DNA of 64,000 nucleotides from Planktothrix sp. PCC 11201 (GTDB lineage Bacteria > Cyanobacteriota > Cyanobacteriia > Cyanobacteriales > Microcoleaceae). This document shows, piece by piece, positions 1 through 8,693 of the stretch; the stretch's first letter is position 1; the number at the start of each line of letters is the position of its first letter. The stretch is from positions 1-64,000 of the forward strand of contig NZ_LT797683.1 in assembly GCF_900009135.1 (NCBI RefSeq), given 5' to 3'. A program made the position numbers and the translations under genes. The notes beneath the pieces are model-generated. The model made no database searches. It was given only the letters and a program-made list of their open reading frames with translations, and was not told the DNA's origin.

Positions 1-34
1 TGAAAGCTAAAAGCTACTTATAGTAAGTATTTAC

Positions 35-62
35 CTATTGCCCATTGCCCATTCCCTATTGC
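35..62. repeat. Heptamer tandem repeat, about 4 units
   Basis: Four degenerate 7-bp units of the type CCATTGC/CTATTGC lie downstream of the stop codon of the minus-strand epimerase gene. The same class of heptamer array recurs throughout the window, and short heptanucleotide tandem repeats of this kind are well known in filamentous cyanobacteria. No coding role is seen. Confidence 0.7.
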
Positions 63-145
63 CTCTTGCTATATTATCAGGAGTTTTCAGCGACCCTTGA
101 TATTCGTGGGGAATTGGAAAAGAATCGCGGTATTAATCAACCTAA

Positions 146-1081
146 TTAATGATTGGCGATAATTTCATCATCCGTTGAAAAATCCACTTCTGTTTGATCT
201 AAACCCCGGGCTAAATAATCATTTTCAAAAGAATCTTTTAAACCGGAAATTAAATCAAATTCGGGTTTCCAGTTTAAATCCTGAATGGCTTTATGCACAT
301 CGGCAAAAAAGTGTTGGACTCGCATGGGAAATGCTTTGCGTTTGCCAAAATCAAACTGTTTAGGATTATAATGAATTAGTTGAATTGTATCTAAGGATTT
401 CCCCGCCGCCATGGCACAGGCTTTTGCTAAACCATCAAAGGTAACATAACGTTCTCCCGAAATATTATACACCTGACCAATAGCTTTTTGATTCCCTAAA
501 ATCCCAGCCATTGCGGTTGCTAAATCCTTGACATGACCTAACTGGGTCAGGTGAAATCCATTCCCGGGAATGGGAATTGGACGACCCGCCACAATCCGAT
601 CAAAAAACCAGGATTCTAAGGGATTATAATTCAATGGCCCATAAATATAGGTAGGACGAATCGATGTCCAGGGTAAATTTTGGGCTTGCAAATAACTCTC
701 GGTTTCGTATTTGCCTAAATGACGACTTTTCGGGTCAGTGGCATCTCCTTCAATATGGGGCATTTGATCGGATTTTAAATACACTCCAGCCGAACTCATA
801 TAAACAAAATGTTCCACCCGATCTTTAAATAAATTTGCGAGGGGTTTTGTATCATTAAGTTCCCGTCCATTATTATCAAAAATGGCATCAAATTGTTGGT
901 TAGCCAGTTTTTCTTGAATTTGGTTGGCATCGGTGCGATCGCCATGAATTTGTTGAATTCCTTCAACGGGAGCAGGTTTTTTACCACGATTAAATAGAAC
1001 AACTTCATGCCCTTGTTCAACTAATATTTTAGTTAAATAAACCCCGATAAATCGGGTTCCACCCATGATTAAAATTCGCAT
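146..1081 (-). CDS. NAD-dependent epimerase/dehydratase family protein, CSP41-like
   Basis: This 311-residue protein starts with the Rossmann nucleotide-binding motif GGTRFIG (residues 7-13) and has the SSAGVY strand of extended short-chain dehydrogenases at about 96-101. The canonical YxxxK catalytic pair is not present: around residue 124 the sequence reads GKYETESYL, with Lys before Tyr. This matches the CSP41/chloroplast RNA-binding branch of the family, which is thought to bind RNA or ribosomes rather than act as a sugar epimerase. The RNA role is inference from the family. The ATG start is followed directly by the Rossmann strand, so there is no signal peptide and the protein should be cytoplasmic. 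It has no obvious operon partner. A true sugar-nucleotide epimerase remains possible. Confidence 0.85.
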   Translation of the reverse strand: MRILIMGGTRFIGVYLTKILVEQGHEVVLFNRGKKPAPVEGIQQIHGDRTDANQIQEKLANQQFDAIFDNNGRELNDTKPLANLFKDRVEHFVYMSSAGVYLKSDQMPHIEGDATDPKSRHLGKYETESYLQAQNLPWTSIRPTYIYGPLNYNPLESWFFDRIVAGRPIPIPGNGFHLTQLGHVKDLATAMAGILGNQKAIGQVYNISGERYVTFDGLAKACAMAAGKSLDTIQLIHYNPKQFDFGKRKAFPMRVQHFFADVHKAIQDLNWKPEFDLISGLKDSFENDYLARGLDQTEVDFSTDDEIIANH

Positions 1082-1176
1082 TTTTATCCCCTAAAAAAGT
1101 TCAATAATGACAAGAACTAGATCTATAGAACCCTGAAGGGCTCACTACGAAAAACTCTCCGGTCTAAAACCAGCAA

Positions 1177-1653
1177 TTAATAAATATAAATTGCCCCGGT
1201 ATTTTGAATATTAATTGCATTATCTCCGGCAACACCAGCACCCGTTTTTACGGTAACATTAACCCCATTATCTTGCACATCAATTCCATAATCCAGAACG
1301 GCGGCTCTATCGATGGAATTAATCACAATATCAGAATTAACCGGAACATTATTCATCGTAACCTGGCCCCCTGGAGCAATTTTAGTATTTGTTTTTCCCG
1401 TCGTTAATCCCGTTTCTAAATTATATCCAGTTTGATTGGTGATGGTCACTGTTATCGGTTGATTGGGATTAATTCTGGCCACGGGTTGCCAAGCCCCAGG
1501 GGTATAGGTTTGGGCGGGAGTTCCCTGAATTACGGGTACTGGAATATCAATTGGATCTTGAGCTTGAGCGGAGGATAGGGATAAAAAAATAATCCCCATA
1601 CCGCAACAACCTGTTAATAAAAAAGGATGGAAAGGATCAGGGAATTTAATCAT
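1177..1653 (-). CDS. Hypothetical secreted protein
   Basis: I do not recognise this protein. The open frame extends to a GTG at 1662, but the ATG at 1651-1653 is preferred: a GGTGA ribosome-binding-like sequence lies five bases upstream of it, giving about 158 residues. The N-terminus has a hydrophobic stretch (FLLTGCCGMGIIFLSLSSAQAQ) ending in a likely signal-peptidase site after AQA, so export is expected. The mature part is rich in Thr, Asn, Gly and Val, with phrases such as ITVTITNQTGYNLETGL, suggesting a small beta-sandwich. No catalytic motif is visible. It is transcribed alone, away from the prs gene upstream. Confidence 0.6.
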   Translation of the reverse strand: MIKFPDPFHPFLLTGCCGMGIIFLSLSSAQAQDPIDIPVPVIQGTPAQTYTPGAWQPVARINPNQPITVTITNQTGYNLETGLTTGKTNTKIAPGGQVTMNNVPVNSDIVINSIDRAAVLDYGIDVQDNGVNVTVKTGAGVAGDNAINIQNTGAIYIY

Positions 1654-1762
1654 GGATTTCACCGAGTCTGTTAATCGAGCTATAGTAGTTGTGGCTAATA
1701 GTTAGAACAAAGACTGATCAGCAAACCTAGGTGAAAGTCTTTCAATTAATTTCCCAGCCTAC

Positions 1763-1790
1763 TGATAACTGATCACTGATTACCGATCAT
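1763..1790. repeat. Degenerate heptamer repeat TGATNAC
   Basis: Four degenerate 7-bp units (TGATAAC, TGATCAC, TGATTAC, CGATCAT) sit just downstream of the prs stop codon on the minus strand. The same TGATAAC unit follows the amidohydrolase gene at 7216, so this belongs to the dispersed heptamer family of the window. Confidence 0.55.
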
Positions 1791-1802
1791 GCGGATACTT
1801 GA

Positions 1803-2795
1803 TTAACGGAACATACTGCTCACGGAGCTATCTTCATGAATCCGCCAAATCGTTTCACCGACCAAATTAGCAACAGACAAAACCTTTAACTGATCAAACT
1901 GTTTTTCGGGTACGATCGGAATTGTATTAGTCACAATGACTTCTTCAAGTAACCCACTCGATAGACGTTCGATGGCGGGAGGAGAGAAGACCGCATGGGT
2001 AGCGCAGGCGTAGACTTGACGCGCCCCCTCTCGACGGAGTAAACGAGCGCCTTCAGAAATTGTCCCAGCCGTATCAATCATGTCATCAACTAAAACGGCG
2101 GTTTTACCCTTAACATCACCAATTACATTCAGAACTTCGGCGACATTATGGGCTTGACGGCGTTTATCAATAATCGCTAAAGGGGCGTCATTGAGTTTTT
2201 TAGCAAAGGCTCTAGCCCGGGCTACTCCACCGACATCGGGGGAAACAACTACCAGATCGGGTAATTGTTTGCTGATCAGGTAATCTAAAATTACCGGAGA
2301 ACCGTAGACATGATCAACAGGAATATCGAAATACCCTTGAATCTGGGCCGAGTGTAAATCCATGGCCAGAATCCGACTAGCACCCGCTTCAGTAATCAGG
2401 TTGGCCACTAATTTTGCGGTGATTGACTCGCGACCTGCGGTTTTGCGATCGGCTCTAGCATATCCGTAATAGGGGATAACAGCTGTAATTTGGCGGGCAG
2501 AAGCCCGTTTACAGGCATCGATCATGATCAATAACTCCATCAGGTTGTCATTGACCGGATAGCAGCAGGGTTGGATCAAATAAACATCACAGCCTCGAAT
2601 GGACTCTTGAATCTGGATGTAAATTTCTCCATCGGCGAATCGCTTACGAACCATTGGCCCTAAGTCAATTCCTAAATAACGGCTTACCTCTTGGGAAAGA
2701 GGAACATTTGCCGAGCCTGAAAATAGTCGTAACCGACCATGATCAGCAACCAATGGCTCAGAGTAAGGAAGGGGTAATATAGCAGAACGGATCAC
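1803..2795 (-). CDS. prs: Ribose-phosphate pyrophosphokinase (PRPP synthase)
   Basis: This enzyme makes phosphoribosyl pyrophosphate from ribose 5-phosphate and ATP, feeding purine, pyrimidine, histidine and tryptophan synthesis. The 330-residue length fits class I enzymes. Visible signatures are the N-terminal [12 protein letters not shown] strand, [26 protein letters not shown]-type sequence (here with [10 protein letters not shown]), the [11 protein letters not shown] flexible ATP loop, [20 protein letters not shown], and the PRPP-binding loop [12 protein letters not shown]. The start is GTG at 2795, with no better ATG nearby. It is divergent from the kinase gene at 2981. pyrE, a PRPP consumer, lies 5 kb away but is not linked in an operon. 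Confidence 0.97.
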   Translation of the reverse strand: [330 protein letters not shown]

Positions 2796-2980
2796 GGCGA
2801 ACCCTCACAGTTCATTCACAGTTCATTTGTCACAATTTTATCATGGATTTATCAGTAATCGGTAATCCATAATCGGTAGTCAGTCATCGGTGTTAACCTT
2901 GAGGGTTGTGTCTAAGCCTTATAATATAAGGGATTGATTTTTTATTAGTGGTTTTTCGCTGTACTCACCGCCATTGAAGC

Positions 2981-4963
2981 ATGACTCAAACTGCTATTCC
3001 CGTTGGAACAATTCTACAAAACCGCTACCGCTTGATTAGCATTTTAGGTCAGGGGGGTTTTGGTCGTACCTATTTAGCTGAAGATCAAGGAAGGTTTAAC
3101 GAGCGCTGCGCCCTGAAAGAATTTATTCCTGTCCAAACCGGAACCTACGCCCTGCAAAAATCCCAAGAACTATTCCGCCGGGAAGCGCAAATTCTCTACC
3201 AAATTCGTCATGCTCAAATCCCCCAATTTGGGGCGGTTTTTGAAGAAAACCAACGGTTATTTTTAGTTCAAGATTATGTGGAGGGCAAAACTTACCACGC
3301 CCTATTAATGGAGAGAAAAAACACCCCTTCAGGCTTTCCAAAAACCTTTACAGAGGCAGAAATTGTGCTGTTTTTACGGCAAATGTTGCCGATTTTAGCC
3401 CATATTCATAATTTAGGAATTATTCACCGAGATATTTCTCCTGATAATATTATTTTACGTCATCAAGATCAACTCCCGATCTTAATTGATTTCGGGGTGG
3501 TGATTGAATTAGCAACCCGGATTAATACCCCTGATTTAACCTTGCCTCCGGCGACTCGGGTGGGAAAATTAGGCTATGCCCCCTTTGAACAAATTCAAAC
3601 GGGACAGGCATTTCCTAGCAGTGATTTATATGCCTTAGCGGTGACGGCAATTGTTTTATTAACCGGGCAAGAACCTCAATATTTATTAGATCAAACGACT
3701 TTATCTTGGAATTGGCGACCCTATACTCAGGTTAGTTCTAATTTCGCTCAAATTATCGATAAAATGTTAAGTCGGCAACCGAGCGATCGCTATCAATCGG
3801 CCCCAGAAGTTGAACAAGCCATACAAACCCTGAATCAGCCGTTAAATTTTCCCTCGACACAGCAAAATCAACCGCGCCCGACCTCTCCATCCACTCCCCA
3901 ACCTCCGAACCCTGATTTTTCCCAGCTTCCCACCCTGGCGGTAGGACGGCCGTTAGTCAGTCAACCCGTGCAACAGCCGGCCCAGAATCCTCCTGGGGTT
4001 CCGACTCCCAACCCTCCCCAACTTCCTGACCCCGATGTTTTGGGTTCTCAACCTATTTGGGAAAAACCCGCAACGGTGATAATAGTGGGTTTTCTGGTAG
4101 CCTGTTTAGCGGCTTGGGGTTCTTGGGCTTTGGTAAAAGGATTGCTGAAAGCCAATGATCGTTCCCCTGATGATCAGACTTCCCAGGTAAATCCGCCCAG
4201 CGCGAGTCCGTCTATTCCCTTACCTGGAATACCATTACCAAACTTGACACCGCCTCCGACTTTGCCATCCCCGCTGCCGACACCGACTCCAGGGGTGTCA
4301 ACGCCCTCCACAGAACGCCTAAATTTAGCCGTTGGGGATGCCAAGGTAGTTGAGGGTAATCTCAAGGCGAATCAAGCGATTAATTATGTGGTTCCTGCGG
4401 AAGCGGGACAACAGTTTTATGCGTCGGTTAGTGGAGATGGAGTATTAATGACGTTGGTTGGCCCAGATGGACAAACAATTAATCAGCCCGCATCGGTATC
4501 GTTATGGCAGGGAACTCTCCCCTCCACCGGGGATTATACGGTGATTCTCAAGGCTATCCCAGGACTACCCGAAAGCAACTATAAGTTAGAACTGACTTTA
4601 ATTAATACCCTTCCCCCGGTGACTCTCCCTGAACCCGCACCCGAACCTGAACCTGAACCGATACCTCAGCCAACTTTTGCACCTGAACCCCAACCTCGAC
4701 CTCAACCAACTTTTGCACCCGCACCCCCACCTCAACCGACTTTTGCCCCTACACCTGAACCCACGCCTCAACCTACACCTCAACCCACCCCCGAACCTAC
4801 TGTTGTACCGACTCCCGAACCGACTCCAATTCCAACACCGGAACAGACCCCCGAACCTTCCTTGGAACCGAGTCTGGCCCCGGAACCTCCCAAGGAGGAA
4901 ACACTGGAGCCGAGTCCGGTTCCTGGAACGGAATCTAAACCGACAACGGGATCTAAGTTTTAA
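2981..4963 (+). CDS. Membrane-anchored serine/threonine protein kinase with PPC-like domain and Pro-rich tail
   Basis: The 660-residue protein has an N-terminal Hanks-type kinase domain (about residues 15-280): glycine loop GQGGFG (23-28), ATP-binding Lys in CALKEF (46), catalytic loop HRDISPDN (Asp151, Asn156) and DFG (170-172). The loop has Ser where most kinases carry Lys two residues after the catalytic Asp; HRDISPDN is a variant frequent in cyanobacterial kinases. A proline-rich linker leads to one membrane segment (about 364-385, IIVGFLVACLAAWGSWALV). The outside part holds a domain resembling the bacterial pre-peptidase C-terminal (PPC) fold (about 450-545), then a tail of roughly 110 residues of PEP/PTP/QPT repeats, probably spanning the cell wall. 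A signal-sensing role is inferred. It is monocistronic and divergent from prs. Confidence 0.9.
   Translation: MTQTAIPVGTILQNRYRLISILGQGGFGRTYLAEDQGRFNERCALKEFIPVQTGTYALQKSQELFRREAQILYQIRHAQIPQFGAVFEENQRLFLVQDYVEGKTYHALLMERKNTPSGFPKTFTEAEIVLFLRQMLPILAHIHNLGIIHRDISPDNIILRHQDQLPILIDFGVVIELATRINTPDLTLPPATRVGKLGYAPFEQIQTGQAFPSSDLYALAVTAIVLLTGQEPQYLLDQTTLSWNWRPYTQVSSNFAQIIDKMLSRQPSDRYQSAPEVEQAIQTLNQPLNFPSTQQNQPRPTSPSTPQPPNPDFSQLPTLAVGRPLVSQPVQQPAQNPPGVPTPNPPQLPDPDVLGSQPIWEKPATVIIVGFLVACLAAWGSWALVKGLLKANDRSPDDQTSQVNPPSASPSIPLPGIPLPNLTPPPTLPSPLPTPTPGVSTPSTERLNLAVGDAKVVEGNLKANQAINYVVPAEAGQQFYASVSGDGVLMTLVGPDGQTINQPASVSLWQGTLPSTGDYTVILKAIPGLPESNYKLELTLINTLPPVTLPEPAPEPEPEPIPQPTFAPEPQPRPQPTFAPAPPPQPTFAPTPEPTPQPTPQPTPEPTVVPTPEPTPIPTPEQTPEPSLEPSLAPEPPKEETLEPSPVPGTESKPTTGSKF
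4620..4905 (+). repeat. Pro-Glu/Pro-Thr coding repeat in the kinase tail
   Basis: In-frame low-complexity DNA encodes alternating PEP, QPTFAP and PTPEPTP units at the C-terminus of the kinase. It explains the open frames on the other strand and in the shifted frame over this stretch. Confidence 0.75.
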
Positions 4964-5044
4964 GGCTTAGGACGCTGGGACGGCATCGGGGTTAACTTTT
5001 TCCGTTAGACTATTTAAGCATCAAAAATATTGAGATAGGTGAGC

Positions 5045-5728
5045 ATGGTGAACAAGACTTTATTGATTGCCGGAACGGATACAAATGTGGGGAAAACAGT
5101 ATTAACAACGGCATTAATTTCCTATTGGCAAACCTATTATTTATCTCGAAGTTTAGGGGTATTTAAACCGATTCAAACTGGCCAGGGGGATCGGGAATTA
5201 TATACTCAACTTTTTGATTTAGGTCAGTCGATTGAAGACATTAATCCTTTGCATTTTGCAGCCCCTCTTGCTCCTCCAATTGCAGCCGAATTAGAAGGAA
5301 AAATAGTCGATTTACAGTTAGTTTGGTCGCAGTTATGTCAGTTACAGCAGCGTCGGGATTTTGTGTTAATAGAAGGGTTGGGCGGTTTAGGATCTCCGGT
5401 GACAAATGAATTGATTGTTGCCGATTTGGCAAGGGATTGGCATTTACCAACTATTTTAGTAGTTCCGGTGCGTTTAGGTGCGATCGCCCAAGTTGTGGCT
5501 AATGTTGCTTTAGCTCGACAAACGGGAGTATTCCTAAAAGGTTTGGTCTTAAATTGTGTCGAACCCTGTTCAGAACAGGACATTGAAAATTGGACTCCTA
5601 CCCCTTTAATTGAATCTTTAACCCAAATCCCAGTTTTAGGAATTTTACCGCATCTTGATACACCAACCGATCGGGAAAAATTGACTCAAATTGCCTCGAA
5701 TTTAGATTTAGAAACTATTTTTAATTAA
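5045..5728 (+). CDS. bioD: Dethiobiotin synthetase
   Basis: This enzyme closes the ureido ring of biotin precursor: 7,8-diaminononanoate + CO2 + ATP to dethiobiotin. The protein has the P-loop GTDTNVGKT near the N-terminus, the FKPIQTG motif with its catalytic Lys, and the VLIEGLGGLGSPV strand that corresponds to the second nucleotide/substrate loop. Length (227-229 residues) fits the family. The frame opens with GTG at 5039, two codons before an ATG at 5045. AGGTGA overlaps the GTG, so either start is possible; ATG is given here. No other biotin gene is in view. It follows the kinase gene by about 80 bp on the same strand but need not be co-transcribed. Confidence 0.93.
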   Translation: MVNKTLLIAGTDTNVGKTVLTTALISYWQTYYLSRSLGVFKPIQTGQGDRELYTQLFDLGQSIEDINPLHFAAPLAPPIAAELEGKIVDLQLVWSQLCQLQQRRDFVLIEGLGGLGSPVTNELIVADLARDWHLPTILVVPVRLGAIAQVVANVALARQTGVFLKGLVLNCVEPCSEQDIENWTPTPLIESLTQIPVLGILPHLDTPTDREKLTQIASNLDLETIFN

Positions 5729-5763
5729 TTAAAATAATCTAATTTTAAAGTTACCAATAAACC

Positions 5764-5931
5764 GTAGGGGCGGGTTCTGTCAGAATTTAGGTTAAGCAGA
5801 AATAATCTGAAAAAACCCGCCCAAATCCACCATTAATCTTCAGTTAATCAGGAATTTATTGGGTAATAATTGGGGCGGGTTTAGGTAGATGATTTATACA
5901 ATTGAAAGATTAATTCAAAACCCGCCCCTAC
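5764..5931. repeat. MITE-like element built of two GC-rich hairpins
   Basis: The element begins with GTAGGGGCGGGTT and ends with AACCCGCCCCTAC, a 13-bp perfect terminal inverted repeat. Two more arms inside (AACCCGCCC near 5814-5823 and GGGGCGGGTT near 5871) let it fold as two consecutive hairpins. It occupies most of the gap between bioD and the amidohydrolase and has no open frame. A single-hairpin relative is at 17701. Non-autonomous palindromic elements of this sort are common in cyanobacteria; mobility is inferred. Confidence 0.65.
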
Positions 5932-5997
5932 AAATATTAAAATAATGTTATAATAAGTTTTAATCCTTAATAAATTTTTCAGATTTTCCGCATACCG

Positions 5998-7218
5998 ATG
6001 GTTTCTACAATTCCCTGCTTAAATTCCGTTAATCTCTCACGACTACGACTAGATATTCGTAACTTACAGCCACAGTTAATCGAATGGCGTCGCCATTTAC
6101 ATCAGTATCCCGAATTAGGATTTAAGGAAACTTTAACGGCGGAATTTGTTGCCGAAAAACTCAAAAAATGGGGAATTGAGCATGAAACCGGAATTGCTAA
6201 AACCGGAATTGTGGCTATTATTGATAGTGGAAAACCTGGGCCAGTTTTAGCGATTCGCGCCGATTTAGACGCCCTACCCATTCAAGAGGAAAATGATGTT
6301 CCCTATAAATCCCAACATCAGGGAATTATGCACGCCTGCGGTCATGATGGTCATACGGCGATCGCATTGGGAACAGCCTATTATTTAGCCCATCATCGTC
6401 AGAGTTTTCAAGGTTTAGTTAAAATTATTTTTCAACCCGCCGAAGAAGGGCCCGGCGGTGCGAAACCGATGATTGAGGCGGGGGTTTTAAAAAACCCGAA
6501 TGTGGATGCTTTAATTGGGTTACACCTATGGAATAATTTACCCTTGGGAACTGTGGGAGTCCGTAGTGGGGCGTTAATGGCGGCGGTAGAAAAATTTCAA
6601 TGTACAATTTATGGAAAGGGCGGACATGGTGCGATTCCCCATCAAACTATTGATTCAATTGTTGTGGCTTCCCATATTGTTTTAGCCCTACAAACCATTG
6701 TTTCTCGCAATGTTAATCCCTTAGATGCCGCCGTTGTTAGTGTGGGTTCCCTTCAGGCGGGAAAAACCGATAATGTGATTGCTGATAGTGCGAAAATGTT
6801 GGGGACAGTGCGCTATTTTAATCCTACCTATAAGGGATTTTTTGGAAGTCGAGTTGAACAAATTATTGCCGGAATTTGCCAAAGTCATGGAGCAAGTTAT
6901 GAACTTAATTATGCCTCTTTATATCCGACCGTGTTTAATGACAAACGAATCACGGAGTTGGTACAAAGTGTGGCGGAAACTTTAGTTGAAACTCCGGCGG
7001 GGGTTGTGCCAGAATGCCAAACCATGGCGGCGGAAGATATTGCCTATTTTCTCCAAACTGTTCCGGGTTGTTATTTCTTTTTGGGTTCGGCAAATGCGGA
7101 CAAAAATTTGGCTTTTCCCCATCATCATCCCCGTTTTGATTTTGATGAAACTGTCTTAGCTATGGGGGTAGAAATGTTTGTGCGGTGTGTGGAAAAATTC
7201 TGTATTTCAAAACTCTGA
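5998..7218 (+). CDS. M20D-family amidohydrolase (N-acyl-amino-acid hydrolase type)
   Basis: The 406-residue protein belongs to the dinuclear-metal M20D family that includes hippurate hydrolase, N-acetyldiaminopimelate deacetylase and IAA-amino-acid hydrolases. It shows RRHLHQYPELGFKE near the N-terminus, the metal-binding MHACGHDGHTA around residues 111-120, the general-base Glu in QPAEEGPGGAK (about 145-155), the dimerisation-domain phrase GKGGHGAIPHQTIDS, and the late metal ligand region FPHHHPRFDFDE. The cleaved bond is probably an N-acyl amino acid amide; the substrate cannot be told from sequence. It stands alone between a MITE-like element and a convergent gene. Its stop codon TGA lies in a heptamer repeat. 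Confidence 0.92.
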   Translation: MVSTIPCLNSVNLSRLRLDIRNLQPQLIEWRRHLHQYPELGFKETLTAEFVAEKLKKWGIEHETGIAKTGIVAIIDSGKPGPVLAIRADLDALPIQEENDVPYKSQHQGIMHACGHDGHTAIALGTAYYLAHHRQSFQGLVKIIFQPAEEGPGGAKPMIEAGVLKNPNVDALIGLHLWNNLPLGTVGVRSGALMAAVEKFQCTIYGKGGHGAIPHQTIDSIVVASHIVLALQTIVSRNVNPLDAAVVSVGSLQAGKTDNVIADSAKMLGTVRYFNPTYKGFFGSRVEQIIAGICQSHGASYELNYASLYPTVFNDKRITELVQSVAETLVETPAGVVPECQTMAAEDIAYFLQTVPGCYFFLGSANADKNLAFPHHHPRFDFDETVLAMGVEMFVRCVEKFCISKL

Positions 7219-7243
7219 TAACTGATAAATGATGACTGATTAT
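7216..7243. repeat. Heptamer repeat TGATAAC overlapping a stop codon
   Basis: Four units (TGATAAC, TGATAAA, TGATGAC, TGATTAT) start exactly at the TGA stop codon of the amidohydrolase gene, so the first repeat unit supplies the stop. The array fills the space to the convergent gene that ends at 7246. Confidence 0.7.
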
Positions 7244-7245
7244 TT

Positions 7246-7761
7246 TTATTTGCAAAACTCAAATTTAGCAATATCTTTGGGTAAGGATGGAGCATGGGGA
7301 ACCTGAACTCCTTTCGGCGCTAAAATACCAATGCCATAAACACATCCGTCCTTTGTGGTACAACTGGTCATATTCAGATTGAGTTCATAAATATTAGCAG
7401 CCGGAGGTTTAAATGGCATCACAGATAATGTATCTTTTTCTGATTGTAAAACCTTCCCATCCAGAGTTTTAATACTTAAATTTACATCGGTACAATTTTC
7501 GTCACAGTAGCCCACAAATAAATATTCTATTGCAGGATCAAGTCTGATGGTTAGAGGAGCATTTGCTTTCGCTGGCCCCTTGCGGACAATTGGCCAAAAT
7601 GCTAATTCAAAACCGTCTCTCCCCGCATCCTTAACTACTTCCTTGAGTTTACAAATGACTGTTTTCTCATCTGCGGTGAGTTCCCTAGCAACCGCAGTCC
7701 CCAGGAACACTGTACCCAACAAAAGCGCAAATCCAGGCAAGATTAAATGTTTGCTGTTCAT
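7246..7761 (-). CDS. Hypothetical secreted protein with cysteines
   Basis: I do not recognise this 171-residue protein. The N-terminus is a clear signal peptide (LILPGFALLLGTVFLGTAVA followed by RELTADE), so it is exported to the periplasm or outside. The mature part carries several Cys (VICKL, YCDENCTD, MTSCTTKDGCVYG, FEFCK), which suggests disulphides, and a central phrase AIEYLFVGYCDENCTDVNLSI that resembles small secreted beta-sandwich proteins. No enzyme motif is visible. It is monocistronic and convergent with the amidohydrolase, with 27 bp between stops. Confidence 0.7.
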   Translation of the reverse strand: MNSKHLILPGFALLLGTVFLGTAVARELTADEKTVICKLKEVVKDAGRDGFELAFWPIVRKGPAKANAPLTIRLDPAIEYLFVGYCDENCTDVNLSIKTLDGKVLQSEKDTLSVMPFKPPAANIYELNLNMTSCTTKDGCVYGIGILAPKGVQVPHAPSLPKDIAKFEFCK

Positions 7762-7900
7762 CGATAATTTTTGGGAAGGGATGGTACGTCGCGAAATTGA
7801 AAGTATTCAGGAGGATATCATATTCTGGCACAATTGCTACTATAGTGCTACGCATTACAGTTAGGACACTTTTGAGTTCTGAAACCCTTTCACTGCTTAC

Positions 7901-7928
7901 TGTTCCCTGTTCCCTATTCCCTGTTCCC
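7901..7928. repeat. Heptamer repeat TGTTCCC overlapping the pyrE stop
   Basis: Four units (TGTTCCC, TGTTCCC, TATTCCC, TGTTCCC) overlap the 3' end of pyrE. Read on the minus strand, the units GGGAACA and GGGAATA encode the last residues GNRE and the TAG stop, so the repeat is part of the gene's end. Confidence 0.75.
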
Positions 7929-8540
7929 TAGGGCTATAGCATTATGGGCTTTTAAGTCATCTATCGTAAATAGACTCTGAAATTCTAAGCCTTCCTGCTG
8001 ATAGAGTTCCCCGCCCCCCTGTTGTCGGTCTACTAAAGCGATAATATGATGGGCTTGATATCCCGCATCCTGTAGGCGTTTGACCGCTTTCATCGCCGAC
8101 TGTCCCGTGGTCACTACATCCTCCAGGACTACCACCTGGGCACCGGGGGGTAAAGTTGGCCCCTCAATATAGGCCTGGGTTCCATGTCCTTTGGCTTCCT
8201 TGCGAACAATTAAGGCAAAAACTGGCCGATTTTCATAGGCAGAAACCACACTTACCGCCGAGACCATGGGGTCAGCACCGAGGGTCAATCCGGCCACCGC
8301 TTGGGTATCTTCGGGTAACATTGCTAATAACAAACGGCCGATGGCTAAAGCGCCATGAGGGTGTAAAGTGACTTGTTTCCCATTAATATAGTAGGAACTC
8401 GGTTGACCGGAAGAAAGTATAAAATCTCCTTCTTTATAAGCGACCTGACAAAATAAATCCAGTAGCCAATGGCGCAGGGTTGCTAAGTCCGTTGTGGCGA
8501 CAGACTGATTCAGAATTACCGGATGTTGATGTTGATCCAT
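7914..8540 (-). CDS. pyrE: Orotate phosphoribosyltransferase
   Basis: This enzyme of de novo pyrimidine synthesis joins orotate and PRPP to give orotidine 5'-monophosphate. The 208-residue protein shows FILSSGQPSSYYINGK (substrate-binding N-terminal region), VAGLTLGADPMVSAVS and the PRPP loop VVVLEDVVTTGQSAMKAV, all typical of the family. The ATG at 8540 fits the usual length. The last four residues, GNRE, are encoded by a heptamer repeat that also provides the stop codon, so the natural C-terminus has been replaced or extended by a few residues. It is divergent from the giant gene at 8694. Confidence 0.96.
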   Translation of the reverse strand: MDQHQHPVILNQSVATTDLATLRHWLLDLFCQVAYKEGDFILSSGQPSSYYINGKQVTLHPHGALAIGRLLLAMLPEDTQAVAGLTLGADPMVSAVSVVSAYENRPVFALIVRKEAKGHGTQAYIEGPTLPPGAQVVVLEDVVTTGQSAMKAVKRLQDAGYQAHHIIALVDRQQGGGELYQQEGLEFQSLFTIDDLKAHNAIALGNRE

Positions 8541-8693
8541 TGATGATTAGAAGGGATTGAGTGCATTTTCTTAGTTTACTATAGAAGTTGATAAATTTTA
8601 TAAAGATTTATGATTTCTTATCAAGATTAAGAGTTGCCATTTAGAAAAAATCAGCCTAGGATAGAGACAAGTTTCTCTGGATAGGTTAGAAAT

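Noticed and set aside
7547-7864. 105-residue plus-strand frame opposite the secreted protein gene
   Set aside because: It is mainly antisense to the clear signal-peptide gene at 7246-7761 and shows no motif.
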